64,000 nt of DNA from Muraenolepis orangiensis (lineage: Eukaryota; Chordata; Actinopteri; Gadiformes; Muraenolepididae), in contig CM051013.1 in NCBI GenBank assembly GCA_027704905.1, positions 12,873,410-12,937,409 on the forward strand, read 5' to 3'. Position numbers and translations under genes: made by a program. The notes beneath the pieces were generated by a model. That model was not told where the DNA came from and did not search any database. It worked only from the letters and a program-made list of their open reading frames with translations. Positions 34,286 to 47,879 of the stretch are shown piece after piece; position 1 is the first letter of the stretch, and the number at the start of each line of letters is the position of its first letter.

Positions 34286-34810
34286 ACAATAGCATAACGC
34301 TGAGGGTACGCAAACATAAAAATAGAGCAGTTCACAAGCATTCATATTAACAAGATGAATAACACAATGTCGTACTGCCAGGTCACCTGCTTAAGTAGCT
34401 GTGATAAGAGCGTGTTATCATCATTAAGGATATATACTTGTGTATGGTGCAGAACAGTGCAGTAACTGTAATGAGTCCAGAAAGTCCAGCAAAGTTTGAT
34501 AGTGTCATGTTAATGACAATGTTATGATAGTTTCAGCACTCCTAGCAGTTCAGTATTGAGCTCTGTCTGTACTCCAGACAGCTCAACAGACTCTCCATCC
34601 CAGCTCCATATCATCACACTCCTAAGTCCACACTTCGGAAATCCCCATTTCAGCCTGGCTTGTTGTTCTGCTTCAGGCTATTATGAAGCAGGCCTGTATA
34701 ACATCACAACGACACTTGGTCTGAATCGCACGGCCGGGCCGTGAGAAGCCAGAGGTGTGTGTGTGGACAGCAGCCCCTTTACTTCAGTACAAAGTAGGAC
34801 AAGTAGCAGT

Positions 34811-35062
<252 letters not shown>

Positions 35063-35164
35063 GCTTTAAACATGACCTTTCTATATACAGCGACGTCTCG
35101 TGAGTGTAAAGGGGCACAGTTGTTTGGCCAAACCAAATGGCCTGATATCGGATATTAACATCTA

Positions 35165-35330
35165 GGCCGCTGGGCATACATACAGGCGCTGTTTATACAA
35201 TAGCTGCCCACTGCTCCTAAAACTAGGATGGCTTAAATGCAGAGAAACACATTTTTTCACTGTGTGTGTGTACATGTATGTGACCCATAAAGGGTATTTA
35301 ATCCTCCAGATTTAGATTTAGATTGTTCCC
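35165..35330 (+). mobile_element. SINE family B, 3' part
   Basis: Matches the 31008 copy from CAATAGCTGCCCACTGCTCC through GGCTTAAATGCAGAGAAACA, and continues to AATCCTCCAGATTTAGATTT. Confidence 0.75.
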
Positions 35331-36464
35331 AAAACTACTCTTTTTGATCCGTTTCCTCCATCTCTTGTCAGTCCACACTTACTTATGTCTGAAACAGAAA
35401 CATAAATATCAGCCAATCCTTGCTGACCCTAGTGCTCAGTGCTCAGTGCTTGGAGACTTTGTTAGGAATGAAATGCACTTCTGACTTCTGGTGACGAGTT
35501 GTTCTCTTACCTTCCTTCGTTGAACGCACTATTGTAAGTTGCTTTGGTAATGACTGCAATGTAACGTAATGTTCACTATCTAGGAAGGAGGGAAGTTTTG
35601 ATTCAGAATGTTATGAACAGCCTACGGCGGGATTCAAAACCAAGGCATGCAAGACAATTTAATTGAAAGCGAGAAGCCCACATTCAAAAAGCTCCCGCAA
35701 AGCATTCTGTAACAAATTGGTGAATTCAAATGTCAGCGCACAATCTCGCTTTGGACCAATCATGTATACAGTACGTTGTGTGGTCGAGGGTCCATCTTAT
35801 CCACACAAGTTCCACATAACCTCCCCTCTGCTGACAGGGAAAGAGTGGTCGGTGTGTGTTCTCAGAGGCCCTCGGTTCTCAGAAAGTGTGTTCCTGTCTC
35901 CCTGTCCCTGGTATTTATTCTGTGAAGGGGGTCTAGGCGCAACATTCATGACCATGTCGGCTATTCCCATCGTTGAGTCCGGGCCCTTATCGGCCCAGTT
36001 CGCCATGGCTGACTTCAAACTGACCCGAGGGAATTCACACATGACCGCAAATGAGAATACAGATCCTTGGATTTATGTTGTCTTTAACTAACGTGGTATT
36101 GGACATTTTGTTTCGCAAAACCATATTTTATTTAGTTTAGATCTTTTTGCTTTTGGCTTTTTTAATATTATATCCATAGTTTGTGTGAGCATGCTTAACC
36201 CAGATTCAGAATGGTTAGTTTGTCTTGATATCTTTACAAGTTTTTATTATCCAATATTGTATCCCCTGTTACTTTATTATCCAGTTATATTAACGTGTGG
36301 AGGTTGTGATGATGACGTAATAACGGGACCGTCCTACAGGGGGCGCTGTCGTGTGTTCGACTGAATTTTCTGTCTGTTCAGCCACTTTCGTATAAAAAAA
36401 AACGAAAGAGGACACCGTAGGTCCTGTAGAACAGGCGTTTTGAGTGGGTCGCAGAGTGTGTGCC

Positions 36465-36690
36465 AAGATTAGATTAGATTAGATTAGATTCAAATGTATT
36501 GTCATTGTACAGCACAAGTACAGTACAGCGAAAATAATTTAGCATCTAACCAGAGTGCAAATGTTGCGGTAAAGTGCATGGTGATATAATATAATTTACA
36601 GTTTAAAAGTACAGGTTAAAAGACAGTCTAGGTATAAATGTGATATGAGCATAATAATAGGTATATGTATATACAGGTAAGTGAGAATCT
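36465..36690 (-). repeat. LINE-like 3' fragment with ATTAG tail
   Basis: Starts with four or five ATTAG repeats, then CAAATGTATTGTCATTGTAC and GTACAGTACAGCGAAAAT. Read on the minus strand this is a non-LTR 3' end with a CTAAT-type tail. No coding part remains. Confidence 0.45.
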
Positions 36691-37449
36691 AGCCAAACCT
36701 TAATATTTAAAAGAAAAAATCTCATGAACCAACTCATGTGTATATGTTAATGAATGTTTAAAAGGCTTACGATTTTCGTTGACTTTCGACCTTATATGGT
36801 ATATAAACGACTGTAGTTCCAAAATGATTAATATTACTAAGTTGTTTTGGATCGTTTTTTTTTAGCTTCATCATGCGTTCAATGCTGTGTTTTTGAGGTT
36901 AGGAGTGTAATATGATGGGAATGATTACTTACCATTATAAGATGCCACTCAAAACCTCTTGAGAAGACACAAATATATTTATCTTGTGAGGTCTGGTCCC
37001 CTTGCTTGTATGTTTTAGCAGAAGGTGTCAAATAACAATTTATTTTTGCACGGATAACTGAAAATGCATAATTCCACACGTTTTTCTGGAAAATGTGGTC
37101 AATATTTTCAGTTATACCAACATCAGTTCATACACTTTTGTGCTCCGAGCACAGCTTGGATCCCTCAGTTGGTCAGTTTGGTGTGTTTCATAGATGAACT
37201 GCAGTCTACATCCAGTAGCTGTATAGTACGTCAGATTGATACATTCAGAACAGAACAGTTGTAGCTACAACTCAAGCCACTAGAGGCTGCTAATGGAGAA
37301 ACGTAGGTTTCTAATGGGAAAACAGAATAGTTTTAAACCTGCTGGGATATCGTATTTTCCCAGTTCTAACTCGTAAGTCCACACTAATGAGGCATGACGG
37401 AAGTTATGATTCAGAGGTCTCAACTTCTGCTCTCTCTCTCTCCCTCCCG

Positions 37450-37596
<147 letters not shown>

Positions 37597-38466
37597 TTCC
37601 TGGTAAGGCCAGGCATGCAGGGCCAGACATGTGTCCTGGGGGCCTTCTCCTCTCTTTCCGTCTCTGTCTCTTGTCTCTCTCACTCATCTTCAAAATTGAT
37701 GTGTTTGCTTGGAAAACGCACATTGGCACATTGGCCATTGCAAAAGTACTAATCGTGACAGAGCACACAAAACAGTCTACAGCGAGGTAGTGGTCGAGAT
37801 AGCGGCTGGATGCCACATATCGGCTGGTGTTGTCTGTTGTGTATATCAAATGCTATCATTATTTTTACTTGAGGAGAACCTAGAGTCACGTGATATTAAG
37901 GGCTGTATATGAACACACTTGACTTTGACAGCTGTGTTCCTTTAGGCATTAGGGAACATGAGGTTGGCAATATTGAATTGCGTGCGAGTGTTGAAACGCT
38001 GTGTCCATTAAACGTGTATGTGACTCTCCCCTGGCTCTTGTCACTGATTTGAGTTAGTCCCGTTCAAAAGTGTACATTCCTCCTGATTATCGTACATGTC
38101 TCAGTCGGCCAGTCACACATCGACGCACTACAAAAAAGCTCTCTGTGTAGAAAGCCTCGGATTAGCTTTTTCCTTTCTCTCCAGGGGAAATTAACCCCTT
38201 GAAACCAATATAAGAACAACAGAAACAAAAAGCAGCTTTGCCGTTCAAAATATTTAAACCTCTTGTACTCAGGTTGGGGGGGGGGTTGAGCGGTGACCTG
38301 TGGCTGTTCTGTGAGAGTTTCAAGGAGTTCTTGTGGAGAAGGTGATGGAGCAGGTGGAGCTGGAGGCGGTTGCCCGGGCTCCCGGGAGAAGCCGTACCAG
38401 ATGCTGAGGCTGCGGACCAAGCGACTGCCGACCGCCCGCCTGAAGGCGCTGTTCACAGCGCCTCAC

Positions 38467-38555
38467 CACATGGAACCGGCCGGCTGGCCCCAGCTCCTCA
38501 ACGATGTGCCTTGGGACGACGGGGCTGCTGGGGCTAGGCATGGTGGAGGCCCCCC
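38467..38555 (-). other. Exon-like GC-rich block of unknown gene
   Basis: On the minus strand an acceptor (ACACCAG) precedes 38555 and a donor (CATGTG/GTGAGG) follows 38467. Between them an ATG at 38541 opens 25 codons starting MPSPSSPVVPRHIVEELG. The adjoining 200 bp is also GC-rich and open in other frames. I do not recognise the peptide. It may be an alternative first exon of znf362 (the phase does not match the known exon), a pseudogene piece, or chance. Confidence 0.25.
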
Positions 38556-40262
38556 CTGGTGTACTTGATCAGAGTACACGTTCACACGCAGACTAAATGG
38601 CATGTTGGCGACCAAATCTAAGCACCGCATTGGGCTTGGATTGTGAAGTGTGTGCAGGGTTTTGTGGCTAGAGGAACTGGCAAAATGAAAAATATCTGAC
38701 TCGATAAATAAATAAATAAATGAATGAAATAATAAATAAATAAGTGTAGAAATAAAAGCCTCAATTATCAAATATATGTGCAGGTTAATTTGAAAATAAA
38801 TATGCAAATAAATAAGAAGATAAAGAAATAAAATTGGTTTATTTGACAAAAAACTTATTTTTGTGTTCATTTATTTTCATATTTAATTATTTCCAAATGT
38901 ATTATTTTCTTGCAAACGCACATCAGTGCCTGTTGTTTTTGTTTTGTGCAGCACACATTTGAAGTCCATATTTATTATTTATATTTACAATTAAGTATTC
39001 CATTGATCAACCTCTACATTTTGAGATGAGTGTGATGTTGAAACACGGCCACCAGGTGGCAGTGTTGACTGAATAGTAAACGTTCTGGAGTAAAATAAAC
39101 GAGAACTTGTTCACCATTCATACATTCCACTTGCTTGAATGCCTCGTTTTTATTCATGAAGTCGATATGCGTGAGCTCATCATGACTTGTTAATGTATTT
39201 TGAACACAAGGGGACCTCACTGTCTGGCATTGGTAGTCCTGCTTTTGTGTTTTTGCGTTGCAAACGTTTCAGTCTCGCGGTTGAGCTCAAAAAACGATTA
39301 GCAACTTTGAAATTCAACGAGTAGTGCGTTACAATATAAATCATACAGCCTAGGGTTTGTTGCACAAACGTCAAAGGACGTTTTCTTTAGTCCGGCATAC
39401 AAACGTTGGACTTCTTGTGTTTTGATCAGGTCAGAGCGTCGGCCGTTTCCATTGGCAACAGGACTCCTACTCTGCAGAACAAGACGTCCACTCAACTCTC
39501 ACACTTTAAGGAAGTTTTTATGTATAATCGTAACCGTTTTCACTCGTTACTGACCACAAGAGACCATACCCGTGCAAGCTTTTGTCCATGAATACAAGTG
39601 TTGCTTGTTGTAAATGTGGCCGTGTTGTTGTCCGGTTGCTGTGCAGTGGGGGGTATTGGATTACAGCGATGGGGCCGGGGCTCTGTGTTCTCCTTGGAAT
39701 GCAGGGACTGGACCGCTGTGACCGCCCAGCACCGTGGTTCACCTCCTATTTGATGTGATGTATCCGGGAGATAGACGATGCATATTTAAGTGTATAAAGT
39801 GTATCGCCAGTGTGGCCAACCAGAAACAGGCAGGTGAGTCAAGGCCACTTTAAAACTAAGACTCAAAGGTTATGGACATGATGTTGTTTACAACAGTACA
39901 AAACAAGTAGTACAACAAAGTAGTCTGTTATAGTGCATCTACAACTCTACATGTGATGTTGTGCAATTGCATACTTTTTATTTATCTATTTTTCTTGTGT
40001 TGGTTTGCTCAGTGCTCAGTCCACATGCAACTAATATTGTATAAACTATAGTTGTAACACCATGCAATTGACTACTTGTGTTTTCATCATGCATGTTTAG
40101 TGTTTTTCCAGTTTTTAACTGAGACTGAGACATCTTTCTCTTTTTAGAAAGATCCACAACAATGGATCCACGATGGTAGCTTCACTCTAAATATTTGGAG
40201 AGAGAGAGGAGGAGAGAAGGAGAGAGAGACATACGGAAAGAGAGGAGGCTTACTGTTCCATC

Positions 40263-43107
40263 ATGGCCGGGATGGTTCCTCCTATAGACCGGGTGTCTGC
40301 GCTGTGCAGGGATGGGGACCGGCTGCTGGGGTCCGGGGATCTGGCTGGGGCCACCCTCCACTACACCTCCGCCTTCAAGACCCACGCCGGCTCCACCGTG
40401 GCCCACATGCGGGCCTTGGATAAACCCAACCTGGCCGCGGTCGTCTCCACCCTGGAGGGCTGGCTGGACGGCCGGGGAGCCCCCCCTCCCGACGGCAACG
40501 GGTCCCAGGCCGGTAAGGGTCTGGCGGCCGTGTTCCTCTCCACGCTGAGCCCCAACAACCTCTCCGCCACCATCTTCAAGATGGAGTCCCTCCTCCAGAG
40601 CGGAGGCAACGGCTGCGAGGAGATCTTCGCCCGCTGCACCGCATTGCTCGCGGGCCGGCGGAGCCCTCGACCGGAGGGTGGTGCCCGGGCGGTGCTGGGG
40701 CTGACCCGTGCCCTCGCCTCCCTATGCTCCGACCCGCAGGACGGCCGATGGCTCCGGCTTTACCTCCACGCCTACGAGGAGAACCCGTCCGAAACGGTGG
40801 CGCTGGTCAGGAGCAGACAAGTGCGGCACCTTCCCAAAATCGTCAAGGCCTTCGGCGGCGTCTTATCACAACGATATTCGTCGTCCGGCGAGTCCACAGA
40901 CTTGTCTCCGATGAGAGCCAGCGAGGAGGGCGATCCAGACGCAGCGGCCTCTTCCAAGTTCCTAGAGCTTCTGTTGGCGGTGGCACCGGGGGATAGAGGG
41001 GTGCTGGAACTACAGGCCTCCCATCTGTTCTTCAGGGGTTTGTACGCCGAGAGCGTGGAGGTGTACTCTGTTATCTTGGACGGCGTTCCCACTGAGTCAA
41101 AGACTGAGGGCGCCAGCCCGGGGGAGAAGGAAGAGTCGGGGGTAAGCGTGGAAACGAAGGCCAGGCTCTTCACCAGCAGGGCAGCGGCTCGCTTCTCGGC
41201 TGGGGGGCGGGCGACGGAGGCGTGTGGGGACCTGGGCCTGGCATTCGACCTCCACCCCGCCACCGCCCGCCACCACTTCCAGAAGCTCTTTGGCGACCAG
41301 GGCACCGGCACGGCCGCCCGCCAGCACCTCCGCCAGCAGGCCGACCGGGTGCTGTCGGCCTACCGGGAGAGGGTCCTGATCCGGGCAGACCTGCGCTCTG
41401 ACGAGGGCACAGAGCTGCTGGACCCGGCGGTCACCCACCTCAGGACTCTGTGTCGGCTGGAGCCGGACGGCGGGGGCCGGGAGCTGCGGGTTCGCCTGGC
41501 CGAGTGTCTCCTGCTCCGGGGGGAGCGGAGGGAGGCACTGTCCATCTGCAGCCAGCTGGCCGCCGCCACCTCCGCCCCTGGCGCCCACCACAGCTACCAG
41601 AACACGGTTCAGGTCCTGCGCGGCTACGCCCGGGTCCTTTCGGACGACCCCCGGGGGGCGATGGAGGACTTCCAGGCAGTGATCGAGCACAGTGCCCCGC
41701 ACCCTTGCAGCTGCGTGCGGGCGCTTTGCGGCCGGGGGCTGCTGCGCGTGACGGCCGGGCTGCGCTACCTGGCAGCGCTGGACTACGTGACGGCCAGCCG
41801 GCTGCAGCCCCAGGAGACGGGGCTGGCGGTGCGCTGCCTGGTGCCCTGGAACTGCCGGGGGCTGCTGTTGGCGGTCCTGCTGGAGCAGGGGAGGGTGATG
41901 CTGGAGGGCAGGGAGACGGGCCCCAGGGTGGAGAGCCAGCGGCCCCACAAGCACCAGAATGGGGATCCTCCTCTTCCTTCCCCACCGCCGCCATCCAAGA
42001 CCAAGAGAGAGGACCAGAGAGAAGGGTAGCCACTGGTTTTTATTATAGTAACAAAAATGATAATAATGGAGTTGGAGTGGCCTATAAAAAATGTTGCAAC
42101 ATGCCAGGTGTTAAATTGGTTGGCTATATCAATGAATTAATTATATTTGTCTGTTGATCATGAAAAATTAATTTATTGTGGGGATTAAAATGTGTATTTA
42201 AATTTGTATTCTCGGAGGTGAATTATCTTATGACGCAAATCATCTCTCTGCCTCCCGGCAGCACCCCCAGCGGGGTCCACTGTCTGGCCGTGCTGCTGAT
42301 GGAGCTCCAGCCCGGGACGGACGGCCCTCAGATCTTAGCCGCGGATGCCCTGTACCAGCTGGGCCGCGTGGAGGAGGCCCACAGGCTTCTGCTAGCCCTC
42401 GGTGCGGCCAGCCAGCGGGCCCCGGTGCTGGCCCGCCTGGCTCTGCTGCAGCTGCACAGGGGCTTCATGTATGACGCCAACCAGGTCGGTAGCAGGGGCC
42501 ACAATGAGTAGCATGTCAAATGAAACTGTGAGATGTCGGCCTCTGAAACGAACTAAGTAAATGGCAATTAATTTATAAAAAGTAAGAAGATAACATAGAT
42601 CAATCAGATTTTGTACGCCTGTTACATTAAAATCGTTACAACTCCACAATTGCTTCAGTGTTATTGTTGTGTTATTTTATATACAGTAGGGGCCACAGAA
42701 TATTATTAAGTCTGTTACGGTAATCGCAATCACGATATCATCGCAATGACCATTTTTGTCATAATCATGCAGGCCTGGTCGGTCTAGTAATGTGGTCGGT
42801 GCTCAAATGCCCTTCAACATTCTATTGCTCCAGAAGCTTAATTAACGAGCCCATTAGATATTGTCGTTCTGTATTTGACTCTGGGAACTAGGATGGTTCC
42901 TAGTTCCTGTGGTGCGAACACAAATGTTCCTGTTGTCCGGAAGCACCCATTCTTTGTGTGGAAATTGTAAAAAACCTGGAGTCACCTGTCAGTGGAGCAC
43001 TGAATGAAACCCAGCGTGAAGGGCCAGTGTAAGCCTCTATCCGTCTTCCCATTGAATTTCCATCAACACCATTGGCGTTTAGCCTCAGGATTAAGGGCCA
43101 CTTATAT

Positions 43108-43183
<76 letters not shown>

Positions 43184-43456
43184 ACTCTCTCTCGCTCTCT
43201 CTCTCACACCATCAGCTGCTGAAGAAGCTGATCCAGTGTGGGGACACCAGCTGTTTGCGCCCCCTGCTGGCACTAGCCTGTCCCAAGGACAAGGATCTGC
43301 TGCAGTGTCACTGTCACTCGGCCTCCAAGCGTGTCCTGGCGGCCGCCACTGCCACCATCGCCGGCGTCGAGGCCACGGCCGGGAAGGAGGAGGCTGTTCT
43401 TCGCGAGGCCATCGCCTATCTCTCCATCGCCATTATGGCCTCTGGTGAGATTCAGC

Positions 43457-43523
<67 letters not shown>

Positions 43524-43768
43524 ACACACACACACACACGCATGTGCAAATACCCTAAAAGCAATAGCGTTTGGGGTGGTATTGATTCAAATGATCCATG
43601 CGTGACAATTTGGACGACACTCAGAGTACATCTTAGCTGAAGGGTGTTCCTTCACCCAACACAGAAGCGTTTGGATCAATAAAATGAATGCATGAATAAT
43701 AGATAGGTCCTCTGAAAATAGCAGCTTTAATCAGGAAAACACGACTGGGCCATTGTGGCCTGTGAACG

Positions 43769-43852
<84 letters not shown>

Positions 43853-46800
43853 ATGACATGCAAGTTGCTACAGCGAACAACATACTGGGAGCCACAGCCC
43901 CACCCCTGTGCACACCACAGTAAGCGCCTTACTGGGCCTCTCTTGGTCGCTGGGTGATTGCCTTGACTACACACCATTGGTTGGATCTTTTGGCCTCTCT
44001 CTCAATGAGCTTCCCTTAATTTCCCTCGGGATAAATGAAGTCTCTTGAATCTTGTCTCTTGAATCTTCATGTGTGTGATGTGGCTCTGGATGGACACAGG
44101 CGGCGAGGCGGCCGACTCGCTGCTGGAGAGGGCCCGCTGCTACGCCCTGCTGGGCCAGCGCAAGACGGCCATCTATGACTTCAGCGCCATCCTCAAGGAG
44201 CAGCCGGACCACGTCCACGCCCTCTGTGGGCGGGGCTTCACCCACCTGACGCTGAATCAACAGAAGGTATTTTTCAGAGAAAACTAAATCTGGAGGATTG
44301 AATCCTCTTTATTGGTCACATACATGTACACACACTGTGATATTTGTTTATCTGCATTTAACTCATCCTAGTATTAGGAGCAGTGGTCAGCTATTTTATA
44401 TACAGCGCCCGGGGGGGGAAGTGTAGGGGTCTGGTGCTTTGCTCAAGGGCACCTGGGTGGGCAGGAGTCGAGCCATCTCGGGGGACTGTGGTGATGGCAG
44501 CCATTTGAGTTGGTATTACCAATGTGTACTGCCATGGTTACGCCTAAAAGTTGGACGAAGCGAAGCCACCGTCCTAGATAACTTGATCATCATGTACTCT
44601 GTCACGTTAACAATGGTTATTGGTCCCAAAATTGTTGGACCAATGAGGAGATTGTCTTTATTAGATCAAATCAACAAACATTTGAAGTACCTCCATGTCT
44701 AAAAATGTCAATGTACTGATGTGTTTCAATAAGGGGCCATGTAAACGTGGTTAAAATAAGTAACTTGTATGTGTGACCGTAATGTGCTTAGGGACTACGG
44801 TGCAGCACGTGACGATACCCATGGGTTCGGTTCTCTCTGACCCCCCCTGTCTCACCCAGGAGTGCACTGAAGACATCCTGTCGGCGCTGCAGCTCAGCGT
44901 GGACACGGTCACCACGGACCTCCTGTCGCTGAAGGACAAGGCCCGGACGCTGGTCTGCGATTGGTTGGAGCGGCACTGCCGGACCAACCGGTTGGAGAGC
45001 CTGGTCGCCGAGGGGGCGGTGCCCTGCCAGGAGGATCAGCTGAGGGAGGCCTTTTTAATCAGCGGAGCTCTGTTGAGGGTGGACTCCAGGAACCCCAGGT
45101 GGCACCTTCTCTATGTGGACACGCTCCTGGCGAGAGGTACGTGAAGCGGTGAACACGTGATCGGGGTCGCCAGCGTCGCCAAGGTTTTTCCTAAGGAGTT
45201 GACCCAACCTAGCTATGACACTAACCTGGGGGTAGCGGACCGCTCGGCTTCAAACGATTTCCACTTTGACCCCCGCCCCGGTTTATGTTGACCTCCAATC
45301 AGATGAGCGTGTTGTTCAATGTAGTAAAGCCAACAAAATCGAAACAAACATTTGAATCATGCAGGAAATATTAATTGTCAGCCTCTCCCGAGTTTCCTGA
45401 GCTGAACAATATACGGTACATCAACCAGCACTTTACTGGAAGCTCATAATGTGTTCAGACTTTTATGGGTGCTCAATCTATCCTACAGTATCGGTACCTT
45501 GGCATCGACATTAGTGGCATTGTCTTGGTCAAAATCTTTTTACTTTTGAGATTGATAGAATTGTGTCAAAGGTTGTGTTCTAGCTGAGCAACAAGGACAT
45601 GTTTAAAGAGGCACTCACTGAAATCAATCTGGAGGGACAGCAGCATCTCTGGGGACACACAACCGATAGCAATCCTCACTGGCCATAGTGAATGTGGTGG
45701 CTTAAAGTGACATCATCTGGCACCAATTTCAGCCGGAGAATCATCAGAGACCGGAGAAATTGCCAAAGCTATGAAGGAAACGATGAAAAGTAAATCCAAC
45801 TGTGCGGATAAAGAAACTCAGTTCAAATTCAGTTTCGTCCCAGATTAAGCGTGGCTTCCTGTCCCCGGCCACAGGTGAGGTGAAGGCGGCGGGGGCTCAC
45901 CTGAGCCAGGTGTTTGGCCAGGAGCCCCGGGAGGCGGCGGCCCAGGCCAGGGTGGGCGTGGTGGAGGCCTGGCAGCAGGGCTACCAGGGGGCGGCTCACA
46001 GGCTCAGCAGACTGGCTGAGAAAGACCCGGCGAGCCTGGGCTTCCTACTCGGCATGGTCCCCCACAGCCATAGGAAACGCCTGATGCAGGTGAGTTGAGA
46101 GTGATGCTTCATCTGTGTTGTATTGTCCCTTTCCGCCACAGTCAAAAGTGTATTCAATGACAATTCAGGTTATGTACTAACAATACGGTTGTTTCATGAT
46201 TTAACATTGATGTGTATGTTTATTTATTTTACTATACTGTCTTCTCTAGCAGACCGTTTTATTCAAAGCAGTTTAAAGTTAGTTCAGATACAGGTCATTG
46301 ATGTGCAGGCAGGTGGTGGGTATTGGGGATTGAACTCAGCACCTTTTTGCTGGGAATGGAACACCCTAGCCACTAGACTACGACCTGCCCTGGTATGGAT
46401 ATCCATACTGTATGCTAAGATATGGTGTTAAACCCTCAGGCGGCTGCTCAGGAAGCCAGCACCCTGTCCTCCAGTGGTAGCTGGACCAGCACCCTTCCCT
46501 TACTGACCGTAGCGGTCCAGGCCACCTCCAGCCCCAGGAGGCCTCAGTACCTCCGCCAGCGGGCCGCCTGCCTGGCCCAGCTGGGGCTTCACGAGCGGGC
46601 CGTGGCCGACCTCGACGCTGTGATCCAGAAGCACGCCGGCGGCTCCGGAGCGCTTGGGGAGGAGGAGGACGACGCAGAGCGCGGAGCCCGGGCGGAGGAC
46701 CTCTGTAGGCGGGGCCGCAGCCTGCTGCTGAGCTCCAGAGAGGGGCCTGCTCTGGACGACTTCTCCCGGGCCCTGGAGCTCCACCGGGGCAGGGCGGTGC

Positions 46801-47003
46801 GGTGCGCGGAGGCCGGGGTGGGCCGGGGGCCGCTGGCCGAGTACTTCCTGCAGGGAGCCCTGCGGCGCTACGGGGAGCAGCGGCTGGACGAGGCCTGGAA
46901 GCTGGTGGAGTCCGGTCTGGTTCTGGACGGAGACAACGCCGATCTACGCCGGCTCAGGGCCCGGGTAAAGCGGGAGGTGGCTGGTCCCTGTAACATCAAC
47001 TAG
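40263..47003 (+). CDS. ttc34: Tetratricopeptide repeat protein 34
   Basis: Exons 40263-42025, 42262-42484, 43216-43444, 44100-44266, 44860-45136, 45875-46089, 46440-47003 (TAG) give 3438 nt, 1145 residues plus stop, all phases matching. The start ATG opens MAGMVPPIDRVSALCRDGDR after a purine-rich 5' UTR. The whole product is helical, with TPR-like 34-residue pairs: residues around LYAESVEVYSVILDG, CYALLGQRKTAIYDFSAIL and ACLAQLGLHERAVADLDAVI fit the consensus. No catalytic domain is seen, so a protein-interaction scaffold is expected. One very large first coding exon followed by small ones and a human-1p gene neighbourhood support TTC34; another large TPR protein is the alternative. The exon 1 donor (GG/GTAGCC) is weak, and reading through it stops at once. 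Confidence 0.8.
42026..42261 (+). other. ttc34 intron 1 with weak donor and immediate in-frame stop
   Basis: The intron begins GTAGCC. If it is retained, the frame reads Gly then TAG at 42027-42029, giving a 588-residue truncated form. The phase across the splice (2 nt + 1 nt) agrees only with donor 42026. Confidence 0.6.
43111..43180. repeat. (CT)n microsatellite before a ttc34 acceptor
   Basis: A CT run ending within about 35 bp of the acceptor of exon 43216-43444, acting as an extended polypyrimidine tract. Confidence 0.95.
43459..43540. repeat. (CA)n microsatellite after a ttc34 donor
   Basis: Starts 15 bp downstream of the donor at 43445. A second CA run (43771-43850) lies in the same intron. 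Confidence 0.95.
44014..44068 (+). repeat. LINE 3' tail fragment
   Basis: TTAATTTCCCTCGGGATAAA followed by GAATCTTGTCTCTT repeats. The same TTTCCCTCGGGAT motif ends the LINE at 61346-61870. Confidence 0.6.
44283..44490 (-). mobile_element. SINE family B, reverse copy
   Basis: Reverse complement of the 31008 family: CATCCTAGTATTAGGAGCAG, GTCTGGTGCTTTGCTCAAGG and CACCTGGG. It starts about 17 bp after the ttc34 exon ending at 44266. Confidence 0.75.
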
Positions 47004-47593
47004 TGGTGTGGGTACACGGAGCGCTGCCGGACGAGGCGGATTTATAGTTCTGAGGCACGCTGTGGCTTTTGGCCTTTTGGAGCATTGAAGTATGACTCAT
47101 CCTTGGCCGCTTCGAAGTCATGTTTAAGTGCCTGATTCTAAAGATGTCATATTGGTGGTTAGGACAGTGAAAACAATCCACATTTTTGAACATACAACCT
47201 TTTATATAAATTCAACAAGTTTCTATTTGTGTAACGATTGTATTTGTGTAACATAATGACTGTTAAACCATAGCACTGCAAACCATTGTCAAATACCGAT
47301 GGACACTTTCAACACCATACTTTTATTTTTTATTATATTTTGTATATACTTTTGGATCAAAGTCAAGAAAAACATTTAATACATTCAAGGTGTCGGTTGG
47401 GAATAATAGTTGTATAAAACAGAAATCACGCAAGTATACAATGCTGGCTTTGTTCCACAATATTAATATTTCACGTAAGACTAAAGAAGTTATATTAAAA
47501 GTGCCTATGTGCAGGTTTAATGCCACTTAACACTTTTCACAGAATAAATACATGTTTTTATATCCATAAATTCAAATAAATTAATAAAATAAA
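47004..47593 (+). other. ttc34 3' UTR with clustered poly(A) signals
   Basis: AATAAA occurs at 47543-47548 and twice at 47583-47593. On the minus strand AATAAA lies at 47322-47327 and 47329-47334, the first convincing signals downstream of alas2, so the two convergent transcripts may overlap by about 270 bp. Confidence 0.5.
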
Positions 47594-47879
47594 GTCACGT
47601 CAGCGTAAATAGTAGTATAGGAGGAACTACAATCTCCGCAACGCTGAGATTTACTCCCAAGACAGGAAATCCCTTTTTAAATGTGTTTTGTAGTTTTGTT
47701 TTATAAGATGCACCACATGAGGTTAACGTTTAGACATGTACATAAACGTACCATTTGATTGAAAATGTATTTCATTTAATTGATAATGTGTGTATTGGAT
47801 GTGTGACTGTATTTAAGCTTTCTGTCTAAGCACCTCAGTGAAAAGTGGAATATAAACTAAAAGATGCACAATTATTACA

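Noticed and set aside
35663..36091. 142-residue plus-strand frame
   Set aside because: No recognisable motif, no splice or promoter context, and its composition is like the surrounding noncoding DNA; treated as chance.
41097..41954. 285-residue minus-strand frame over ttc34 exon 1
   Set aside because: It is the GC-rich antisense shadow of the TPR exon; low-complexity Pro/Ala/Arg composition.
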